From NCBI RefSeq assembly GCF_900290115.1, contig NZ_LT985750.1:388750-452749 (forward strand): a DNA stretch of 64,000 bases, in the 5' to 3' direction. The notes under the pieces were generated by a model. It worked only from the letters and a program-made list of their open reading frames with translations, did not search any database and had not been told where the DNA came from. Each line of letters opens with the position of its first letter. The first letter of the stretch is position 1. Shown here piece by piece: positions 54,903 to 62,667 of this stretch. Origin of the DNA: Alistipes sp. Marseille-P5061. Lineage in GTDB: Bacteria > Bacteroidota > Bacteroidia > Bacteroidales > Rikenellaceae. Position numbers and translations under genes: made by a program.

Positions 54903-56573
54903 TTATTCGATTTGGCTCTCGTCGGCAATGATGTTGTGACGGAAGGAGTGCTCCCACGGCGTACCGGCATCCTTGGCGACGGCCTGGCCGCTCCACCATA
55001 CGGGCAGAATCATGTTGTTGTCGGCCAGCGTGGCGCCCTGCTCGGCAAAGGCAGCCTCGTAGTTGGCGCGGTTGTTGGCCACGGCAATCTGCGGGTAGGC
55101 GTAACGGGCGATGAACTTGCCGTCGGTGTAGCCCAGGTCGATGGTGCCCTCACCGGTCATGCACTCGGGATAGCCCGTGCGGCGCATCTCGTGGTACATC
55201 TGGAAGCCGACCACCCAGAACAGGGCCAGCCACTTCTGCTCGGCCAGACGCTGCTCGGTGCCGTCCCACTTGCCCTCGTCGCTGGCCAGGAAGGCGGAAA
55301 TCTCCTTCGAGCCAATCGAGATGGTCGAGAGGGTCAGCGTGCCCGATTCGTTGAGCATCGGGTAGGCGGCATACTGTCCGTACTCGTTCCACTTCTCGCA
55401 CGATGCCGTGATGGCTGCCTCGTAGTACTCCTTCGCTTCGCCCGAAATCCAACCCTTCATCGCCGCCTCGGCCTTGATGAAGAGCAGCTCGTCGTAGTCG
55501 AGCATGTGGTTGGGGTTGGTGTCGCGTACGAGGGTCTCGTAGTGCAGATAGGGCTCCTTGTCCGAACGAATCGAGTTCGAGTTGAACTCGATGGTGCAGC
55601 CCGAAAGGGCACCCACCATCTCGCGGATTTCGTTGTTGACGTAGCGCGGCTTAATCCAGACGTACATGCGCGGGTCGGCGAATCCCGTCTCGGCATTGTA
55701 AATCATGCCCAGGAACTGGCTCGATACGTGGTGGTCGCCCGAAAGGCTCGTGTCGTTGGGGAAGGTGGTGGTGTTGAAGTAGTTGCGGTAGTAGATTGCC
55801 GTGCCCGAGAACTTCACCGTCGCGTTGTCGGCGTTCGACGTGAAGACGGGATAGGTCGTCGGGTCATCGATGATGGTGCGGATGCGTTCGCCGACCGTCG
55901 GAGTGAAGGCGTCGTTGCGGCCGCTCACACGCATCAGAAGACGCAGGTGCAGCGTATTGGTGAACTTCTTCCACTTGGAGATATCACCGGCATAGATGGC
56001 ATCCTTGGTCGGGTCGTCCATCTCCTGCGAGGGGTCGTAGAGCGAGTTGGCGGTCTCCAGGTCGGCCATCATGGCCTCGTAGACCTCCTTCTGCGAGTCG
56101 ATGTGGGGCTTGAGGATGCCCTCGTCGCCGCGCAGACCCTCGGTGTAGGCTACCGAACCGAACATGTCGGTGCAGATGGACATGTAGTAGACCTTCAGCG
56201 TGAGGCCGATGGCCTGGAAGTTGGGCTGGTTCTGGTCGACGGCCAGCTCATACATGTGGTCGGCATTCTTGGCCCACTTGTAGCAGAGATTCCAGATTTG
56301 CTGGAAGTTCTGGTTGCTGAGGTTGTAGCAGTGCTCGCGGCGCGGCGTCGACTTGGCGACGGTCACCTGCGAAATCTCGTTGGCGATGGCGAGCATGTAG
56401 TCGTCGAACGAGTTGGTAGCCGAGTAGAGCAGCGGTTCCAACATCGAAATGGGGGTGATGGAGCCCTGCGTAAGCTTGTTGGGGTTGGTGTTGTACTCCT
56501 CGAAATCCCCCGTGCAGGCCGTCACGGCCACGGCGGCCAGGGCGGTGTAGAGCGTATGTTTCAAGTATTTCAT
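54903..56573 (-). CDS. SusD/RagB-family nutrient-binding outer membrane lipoprotein
   Basis: A 556-residue lipoprotein with signal peptide ending VTAC and the opening FEEYNTNPNKLTQG, typical of the SusD-like family with the 'NTNPN' motif rather than classical SusD. The helical TPR-like fold includes WKKFTNTLHLRLLMRVSG and WLALFWVVGFQMYHEMRR. It forms the lid over the SusC barrel and captures substrate at the cell surface. The ATG three codons upstream (56582) is equally possible. It is 10-20 bases downstream of susC and cotranscribed. Confidence 0.92.
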   Translation of the reverse strand: MKYLKHTLYTALAAVAVTACTGDFEEYNTNPNKLTQGSITPISMLEPLLYSATNSFDDYMLAIANEISQVTVAKSTPRREHCYNLSNQNFQQIWNLCYKWAKNADHMYELAVDQNQPNFQAIGLTLKVYYMSICTDMFGSVAYTEGLRGDEGILKPHIDSQKEVYEAMMADLETANSLYDPSQEMDDPTKDAIYAGDISKWKKFTNTLHLRLLMRVSGRNDAFTPTVGERIRTIIDDPTTYPVFTSNADNATVKFSGTAIYYRNYFNTTTFPNDTSLSGDHHVSSQFLGMIYNAETGFADPRMYVWIKPRYVNNEIREMVGALSGCTIEFNSNSIRSDKEPYLHYETLVRDTNPNHMLDYDELLFIKAEAAMKGWISGEAKEYYEAAITASCEKWNEYGQYAAYPMLNESGTLTLSTISIGSKEISAFLASDEGKWDGTEQRLAEQKWLALFWVVGFQMYHEMRRTGYPECMTGEGTIDLGYTDGKFIARYAYPQIAVANNRANYEAAFAEQGATLADNNMILPVWWSGQAVAKDAGTPWEHSFRHNIIADESQIE

Positions 56574-56586
56574 GGCTTGCATCGTT

Positions 56587-59500
56587 TTAGAACTGAAGTT
56601 TGAGGTTGAAACCGTAGGTGCGCGTCATCGGGAAGGTGACGGTCTCGATACCGGGGTAGATATCCGTGCCGTTCACGAGGCTGGCAGCCTCGGGGTCGTA
56701 CTGCGGCCAGTCGGTGATGCAGAAGAGGTTCGTGGCGAAGAAGCCAATCGAAGCACCCTGCAGGAAGCGCGTCTTCTTGACCAGGTTGGCGGGCAGCTGA
56801 TAGTCCAGGCGCAGCTCCTTGAGCTTGAGGAAGTCGGTGCTGAAGGTGTTCGTCCGGGCGTTGTCGCGGTTCCACTTGTAGGTCTGGTAGTAGGTGTAGA
56901 CGTTCTCGGTGATGGTCGTGTTCTTCTTGTAGGTCACGTTGCCGTCGGCGTCGGTCACGGCGTTGACACCCGGAACAATCAGACCGTCGTCACGTCCCTC
57001 GAGCGAGTTCTTCAGCTTGCCCTGGTAGGAGAGTGCGAAGTTGGTTGCCGAGTAGGCGTTGCCGCCGACCTGTGCCGTGAAGGTGGCGCTCAGCGAGAGC
57101 CCCTTGTAGCGGAGCGTCGTGCCGAAGCCGGCGCGCCAGTCGGGGTTGACCTGTGCGATGTACTGGTCGGGGTCGGTGAAGGAGGGATACCCCGTCTTCT
57201 CGTTGATGATGGGCATGCCCGAGCAGTCAATCTGCTTGCCGTTCTCGTCGGTGTAGTAGGAGCCCTCCGGGGCGCGTACCCAGTCCTTACCGTAAATCTG
57301 GTGCATGGCCTGACCTACGTAGGAGTAGATGTAGACACGTCCGCCGATGGTCGTCGAGGTCGAGGTCTGCAGCGGCGTCTGGGGGTCCCAGCCATCCTGC
57401 AGCTCGCACAGCTTGTTCTTGTTGAGCGACCAGTTACCGTTGATTTCCCACGTGAAGTCCTTCGTGCGGACCGGCACGGCGCGGAACGAAACCTCGATAC
57501 CCTTGTTCTCGATGCGGCCGGCGTTAATCTTCATTGCCGTGGCACCGATTTCGGCACTCTGCGAGGCGCTGATAATCTGGTCGGTGGTCGAGGTCTTGTA
57601 GAGGGCCAGGTCGATGTTGAGTCGGCTCTCGAAGAACTTCGTGTCAAGACCGATTTCCCAGCTGTTGGTCTGCTCGGGACGAATCAGGGCGTTGGGCAGC
57701 GTGGTGGGCAGCGTGAATCCGCCGGGGTAGTCCGTGGTCGAGTAGTCGGGGTAGAGCGAGAAGACGCTCGTGTCGTTACCGACGCTTGCCCACGATGCGC
57801 GCAGCTTGACCATGTTGACCCAGCGCGAGTTGAACTTCAGCGCCTTGTCGAGCAGGATGCTGGCGCTCACCGAAGGATAGAAGTAGGACCACTGCGTGGG
57901 GTGGAGCGTCGACGACCAGTCGTTGCGGGCCGTCACGTCGAGGAAGTAGGTATCGTCCCACGAGAGGTTCAGGAAGCCGTAGAGGCTGTGGATGGCCTTG
58001 TTGCTGCGGTAGGGCGAGACGTCAAGCGCCACGGCCGAGTTGGCGAACGAGTACATGCCCGGGCCCTCGACCAGCAGCTGCGAAGCCTCCGTCGTAATCG
58101 AGTAGTACTTGTTGCGCAGCGTGCTGCCGCCGAAGGCTGCCGTCAGGTGGAAGCGGTCCCAGAAGCTCTTGTCGTACTTGAGCAGGAAGTCCGACGAGTA
58201 CTCGTACTGGCGGATTTCCTTGGTGCGGTACATACCCTCGGGGTAGTCGAGCGACATCTTGGGCTTCTGCTGCGAGCGCCATTCGATGTTCATGTCCACG
58301 CCGCCGCGCAGGTTGAGCGTCAGCTCGGGGAGAATCTCGAAGGAGATGTTCACGTTGCCGAACATGCGGTCGCGGTCGAGCTTGTTGAGCTCCTCGTAGA
58401 GCACGCGGTAGGGGTTGTGGCCTTCGAGGCTGTTGTAGACCAGACCCGAGGTGACGTTGTACTTGTCCTCGGAGTTACCGGCGTTGAAGTTGGCCATCGT
58501 GTAGCGGCCCTTCATGTACTCGTCGCGGTAGGCCGAAATCGGGTTGACGTTGTAGCCCCAGATAAGGCCGTACATGGGCGATGCCTGGCTGTAACCCGAC
58601 ATGGGCATGTTGTCACTGTCCTTGCGCACGTAGTTGACCTTGGCCGAGAACTGGATGCGCTTGCTGATTTTCTGGTTCAGCGCCAGGGCGAACGACTGCT
58701 GGTTGTACCCCGTGTTGGGCATAATCCAGTCGTTGCGCGTATCGGTGAACGAGAAGCGGGCGCTGGTGCCGTTGCCCGTCGAACCGTCGATGGTGACGCT
58801 GTTGGTCCACGTCACGCCCGTCTCGAAGAGGCCCGTATACCAGTCGTCGGCATAGACCCACGGCAGGCGGGTGAACTCGCCCGTCTCCCAGTTCTTCGAC
58901 AGATAGAGGTAACGCATCTTGTTGGGGTCGAAGTGCTCACCGTAGGTGTAGCGCGAAATCTGCTGGCGAACGGCGACGCCGTCGTCGGTCATCGAGGCGG
59001 GAAGACCCCAGGCCGAAGCCTCGCGGTTGGTCAGCGACGTGGTGACGGCCGAAGGACCGTACTCGGTCTGGAAGTCGGGCCAGAAGCCGGCCTTCTCGAA
59101 CGATACCGTACCGTTGTAGGTCACGCCGATACCCTTCTGCTCGCGGCCGCGCTTGGTGGTGATGAGGATGACGCCGTTCTGGGCCATCGAACCGTAAAGG
59201 GCGGCTGCGGCCGGGCCCTTCAGCACCGAGACGCTCTCGATGTCGTCGGGGTTGATGTCCGTCACGCCGTTACCGAAGTCCACCGGGGCATCCGAGTTGG
59301 CGTAGTTGGCGCCCGAGCCCGAAGCGACCGTGTTGCTCATCATCGGAATACCGTCGATGACGTAGAGCGCCTCGTTGGCGCCGTAGTTGAGCGACGAGTC
59401 GCCGCGCAGCGTGACACGCATCGTGCCGCCGGGGCCCGTACCGGCCGACGACATGGTCAGACCGGCCACCTTGCCGTTGAGGTTGCTCACCCAGTTCGAG

Positions 59501-59922
59501 GTGGTCGACTGCGTGAGGATGTCGCCGTCGACCTTCGAGATGGCGTAACCCACCGATTTCTCGGAGCGGGTCAGACCGAGGGCCGTCACGACCACTTCGT
59601 CAATCTTCTGCGAAGCCTCCTTGAGCGTTACGTCGAGGCGTGTGCGGGGGCCGACCGTAATCTCCTGCGAGTCGTAGCCCAGGGACTGGAAAATCAGGGT
59701 GGCATCGTCGCCCGGCACCTCGATGGTGTAGCTGCCGTCGATACCCGAGATGACGCCGTTGGTCGTGTTCTTGACCAGAATCGTGGCTCCGACCATCGGC
59801 GTTTTGCCGTCCGTGTCGTAGACGATACCCGTAACGCGTCGGCTCTGCGCCCATGCGCTGCCCGCAATCAGTACGAGCACGAGGGTCGCGAGTAAGTTCC
59901 TTAGGTAAAATTTTAGCTTCAT
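56587..59922 (-). CDS. SusC/RagA-family TonB-dependent outer membrane receptor
   Basis: An 1111-residue receptor. Signal peptide ends SAWAQ (about residue 26). A carboxypeptidase-like domain with GATILVKNTTNGVISGIDGS follows (about 30-100), then the TonB box region IDEVVVTALG (107-116), and the plug with GAAAALYGSMAQNGVILITT. The C-terminal barrel ends MTRTYGFNLKLQF with the terminal Phe. It imports substrate captured by the SusD partner, powered by TonB. The order here is BACON-SusC-SusD-BACON. Length fits the family (950-1150). Confidence 0.95.
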   Translation of the reverse strand: MKLKFYLRNLLATLVLVLIAGSAWAQSRRVTGIVYDTDGKTPMVGATILVKNTTNGVISGIDGSYTIEVPGDDATLIFQSLGYDSQEITVGPRTRLDVTLKEASQKIDEVVVTALGLTRSEKSVGYAISKVDGDILTQSTTSNWVSNLNGKVAGLTMSSAGTGPGGTMRVTLRGDSSLNYGANEALYVIDGIPMMSNTVASGSGANYANSDAPVDFGNGVTDINPDDIESVSVLKGPAAAALYGSMAQNGVILITTKRGREQKGIGVTYNGTVSFEKAGFWPDFQTEYGPSAVTTSLTNREASAWGLPASMTDDGVAVRQQISRYTYGEHFDPNKMRYLYLSKNWETGEFTRLPWVYADDWYTGLFETGVTWTNSVTIDGSTGNGTSARFSFTDTRNDWIMPNTGYNQQSFALALNQKISKRIQFSAKVNYVRKDSDNMPMSGYSQASPMYGLIWGYNVNPISAYRDEYMKGRYTMANFNAGNSEDKYNVTSGLVYNSLEGHNPYRVLYEELNKLDRDRMFGNVNISFEILPELTLNLRGGVDMNIEWRSQQKPKMSLDYPEGMYRTKEIRQYEYSSDFLLKYDKSFWDRFHLTAAFGGSTLRNKYYSITTEASQLLVEGPGMYSFANSAVALDVSPYRSNKAIHSLYGFLNLSWDDTYFLDVTARNDWSSTLHPTQWSYFYPSVSASILLDKALKFNSRWVNMVKLRASWASVGNDTSVFSLYPDYSTTDYPGGFTLPTTLPNALIRPEQTNSWEIGLDTKFFESRLNIDLALYKTSTTDQIISASQSAEIGATAMKINAGRIENKGIEVSFRAVPVRTKDFTWEINGNWSLNKNKLCELQDGWDPQTPLQTSTSTTIGGRVYIYSYVGQAMHQIYGKDWVRAPEGSYYTDENGKQIDCSGMPIINEKTGYPSFTDPDQYIAQVNPDWRAGFGTTLRYKGLSLSATFTAQVGGNAYSATNFALSYQGKLKNSLEGRDDGLIVPGVNAVTDADGNVTYKKNTTITENVYTYYQTYKWNRDNARTNTFSTDFLKLKELRLDYQLPANLVKKTRFLQGASIGFFATNLFCITDWPQYDPEAASLVNGTDIYPGIETVTFPMTRTYGFNLKLQF

Positions 59923-59957
59923 ATCGCGTTTCTTTGTTTATTAGTTCGGATGGAAAC

Positions 59958-59993
59958 GGGGCGACGGCTGCCCGACGGAGTCTCCGTCGCCCC
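59958..59993 (-). other. Hairpin between the BACON gene and susC
   Basis: GGGGCGACGG and CCGTCGCCCC pair across a 16-base loop in the 84-base gap between genes. No T-run follows, so it is more likely an mRNA-stability or attenuation element than a terminator. Confidence 0.5.
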
Positions 59994-60006
59994 GGTATTC
60001 GGCTGG

Positions 60007-62649
60007 TTAGTGCACCACTTCGATGCGCGGGCTGTCGGCCGTTCCGGCGCCGGCCCAGCGGCTCGTGCCGCCGTTGGGTGCCGAAAGTGCCGCTTCGTTG
60101 CTCGACTGTGCGTTGGCCATGCAGATGAAGCGGAACTCGACGTTGCCGCTGGTGATGGCGTTGGAGTAGGTCACCGTGACATCCACACCGATGTTCGTGT
60201 TTCCGTCGTCTGCCATGGCATGCGTGTACTCGACCGTCTGGCCGTTGACTTCCTTGGTCAGAAGCGTTGCGGCAGGCTTCCACTCACCGCCGTCGTTGTA
60301 GACCAGTTTCCAGTACTTCTGTCCGGTTTTGGATGTGCGGGTCAGGCCCGTGAAGTGAATCTTCGTCCCGGCTGCGAGCGAGGCGACGGGTACGCGGAAG
60401 CTCCAGTAGTCACCCGGCCATGCACCGGTTATGTAGGGATGGCCCGTGCTGCCGACCAGACGCTCGCACTCTTCGGGCAGACCCGGATAGTTGTGCGAGA
60501 AGGAGATGTAGCCCGGACCCTGGTCGGCCGGAAGTGCGTTCTTGGCGGTCGGGTCGCTGGCCAGGCCCTCGAAGAACTCCTTGTAGTTGCCCATGTTGTC
60601 GGCGGAGAAGTTCCACTGGACGGGAGTTGCGAGGTCCCACATCTCCTCGGGCGAGTTCTGCGTCACGGTGATGGTCTCGGTGACGGGCTCCAGTCCGGCG
60701 GGCTCCATGCGGAGGTTGAACGACCCGGTGCGTGCGGCGCCCTCGTTCTTCTCGACGGCGCTTACAGTCACCTCGACGGCCTCTCCGGCGGTTCCCTGCA
60801 GGGGCGATACCGTGTACCAGCTCTCATCCGAGGGTACCGTGGCCTTCCAGTCGTGGGTGCCCTTCACGGTGAAGGTTACGCTTGCATCGCTCGATGCGGG
60901 GTCGGCGGCAAGCGAGAGGCTGTTGCCGGCAAGTCCCGTGATGTCGAAGCTGGCGGGGTCACCGGCCTCCTGCTTGACGGTAATCGTCTCGATGGTCTGA
61001 CCCTCGGCCTGGATGGTGATGTGACCCGTGCGGGCCTCGGTCGTCTTGTTTTCGCTCACGCTCAGAAGCGTCTGGTTGTAGGGAAGAGCCGTGCCCGAAA
61101 CCGTGGCGACGCCGTTCGAGAGCGATGCGCCGTTGTCGGTGCCCGTACCGGTCGAGCCGCAGCGTACGGCCGTGATGGTGAGCCAGTCGCAGTCGCTCTG
61201 GGCGCTCCATGCCTTGTTCACGCGGACGGAGTAGAGCAGCGTGGCACCCTCCTTCGAAACCTCGTTCGATGCGTTGTAGGTTCCTGCGGGCGAGTTGTCG
61301 ACAATCTCCTTGTCGAGCGGCGTCTCCACATCCTCGGGTGCGGGAGCCTCGGCCCCTTCATCGGCTGCACGCGTGATGGAGATGTTGTCCAGATAGAGGC
61401 GGCACTTGACCGTACGCTCGCTGCCGAAGGTAATCTGCGTCTGGGAGGTTGCTCCGTAGACGAGTACCGAGTAGCGTTTCCAGCTCCAGACGTTGGTCAC
61501 CTCGATGGCTGCCTCGCTCTGCTCCAGGTCGCCGATGGTGGCCGGAGGCGTGACGGATACATAGAAGTGCGTGTCGCCGTTGTCGACCGTTCCGCCGGCC
61601 GAAGAGTAGGCTGCAGCGTCGAACTGCACGAGCAGCGTTGCCGCCTTGTCGGCGTCGATGCCGGAAAGGACGGGCGTGGTGATGGAGCCCATGGTGGCCG
61701 TCTTGCCCAGCTTGATGTGTCCCTCGTAGCGGGCATAGACCGAAGCGCTGGTGGTGTAGCCCTTCTCGGCAACCACCGGTGCAATCGACGAGTTGGTCAG
61801 TGCGAATTCGTTGTTGTTCTTGCCGTCGATGGCAACCGACGGCCAGCCGTACTTGGTGTAGGGCTCAACCCAGTTTGCGGTAATCCAGCTGAAGTCGTCC
61901 TTCAGGAAGACGGTGCCTTCGGGGTGCGTGTCGGCGGGCGGCATCTGGATGAGCTTGATTTCACGCGTCGCGGTGTTCTCCGAGAGTGCCGGGTCGGCAA
62001 CGGTGATGGTCATCGTGGCCTCGTGGCGCTGGCGGTCGGTGCTGGGCGTCGGGGTCACGCGGACGGCCGTGCGCTCCAGAGCCGTGCCCTGCATCGGCGA
62101 GACGCTCACCCACGAGTCGTCGCTCAGGGTGATGGTCCAGTCGAAGGAGCCCGTTACGTAGAACGTCGTCGGAGCCGACTCTTCGGCCATAAAGACCATC
62201 TGGTCGTCGGTTATCCCCTCGACGGTAAGTCCTGCGGCGTTGAAGGCGTCCTGACGCAGCTGGACCGTCATCTCGGTGTAGACCGGATGGAGGTGGTTGC
62301 CGCTGTTGGCGCGGATGGTGAATTCACCCGTGCGCTCCTCGCCCGTGTTCTCGTTGGCAATGACCGAGATTTCGAGCCCGGTGCCGGCCTCACCCTCCTT
62401 GGGGGTGACGACGAACCAGCCCTCCGTCTTGGTGATTTCCCACGGGGCGTCGCTGCTCAGCAGGAAGGTCTGGGGCTCCTGTGCCGTATAGAGGAACGAG
62501 AAGCCCTGGTCGGGTATGTTCTCTGTGGTTATGGTCGGGGGCAGCGGCTCGCGCGAACTGCTCTCCGTCTCGTCCTCCGAGCAGCCTCCCGTTGCCAGGA
62601 GCGCTGCGCAGAAGAGCGGCAGAAACCATTTGTTGCGTAATCTTTTCAT
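60007..62649 (-). CDS. Multi-BACON-domain lipoprotein (880 aa)
   Basis: An 880-residue lipoprotein with signal peptide ending ATGGC. BACON-like units are near residues 55-130 (WEITKTEGWFVVTPKEG), 155-240 (WTITLSDDSWVSVSPMQG), 475-570 (WSAQSDCDWLTITAV) and 600-680 (WKATVPSDESWYTVSPLQG). A jelly-roll-like middle region (about 250-410) begins FLKDDFSWITANW. The last 190 residues, with HPYITGAWPGDYWSFRVPV, are paralogous to the C-terminus of the protein at 53184. It is upstream of susC in the same operon. Likely a surface glycan-binding protein. Confidence 0.8.
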   Translation of the reverse strand: MKRLRNKWFLPLFCAALLATGGCSEDETESSSREPLPPTITTENIPDQGFSFLYTAQEPQTFLLSSDAPWEITKTEGWFVVTPKEGEAGTGLEISVIANENTGEERTGEFTIRANSGNHLHPVYTEMTVQLRQDAFNAAGLTVEGITDDQMVFMAEESAPTTFYVTGSFDWTITLSDDSWVSVSPMQGTALERTAVRVTPTPSTDRQRHEATMTITVADPALSENTATREIKLIQMPPADTHPEGTVFLKDDFSWITANWVEPYTKYGWPSVAIDGKNNNEFALTNSSIAPVVAEKGYTTSASVYARYEGHIKLGKTATMGSITTPVLSGIDADKAATLLVQFDAAAYSSAGGTVDNGDTHFYVSVTPPATIGDLEQSEAAIEVTNVWSWKRYSVLVYGATSQTQITFGSERTVKCRLYLDNISITRAADEGAEAPAPEDVETPLDKEIVDNSPAGTYNASNEVSKEGATLLYSVRVNKAWSAQSDCDWLTITAVRCGSTGTGTDNGASLSNGVATVSGTALPYNQTLLSVSENKTTEARTGHITIQAEGQTIETITVKQEAGDPASFDITGLAGNSLSLAADPASSDASVTFTVKGTHDWKATVPSDESWYTVSPLQGTAGEAVEVTVSAVEKNEGAARTGSFNLRMEPAGLEPVTETITVTQNSPEEMWDLATPVQWNFSADNMGNYKEFFEGLASDPTAKNALPADQGPGYISFSHNYPGLPEECERLVGSTGHPYITGAWPGDYWSFRVPVASLAAGTKIHFTGLTRTSKTGQKYWKLVYNDGGEWKPAATLLTKEVNGQTVEYTHAMADDGNTNIGVDVTVTYSNAITSGNVEFRFICMANAQSSNEAALSAPNGGTSRWAGAGTADSPRIEVVH

Positions 62650-62667
62650 GGGTTATGATTTTTGCGG

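Noticed and set aside
56572..59895. A frame of over 1100 codons antisense to susC
   Set aside because: It covers almost exactly the susC gene, has no signal peptide or domain, and its Val/Arg/Gly-rich composition is typical of antisense reading in this genome.
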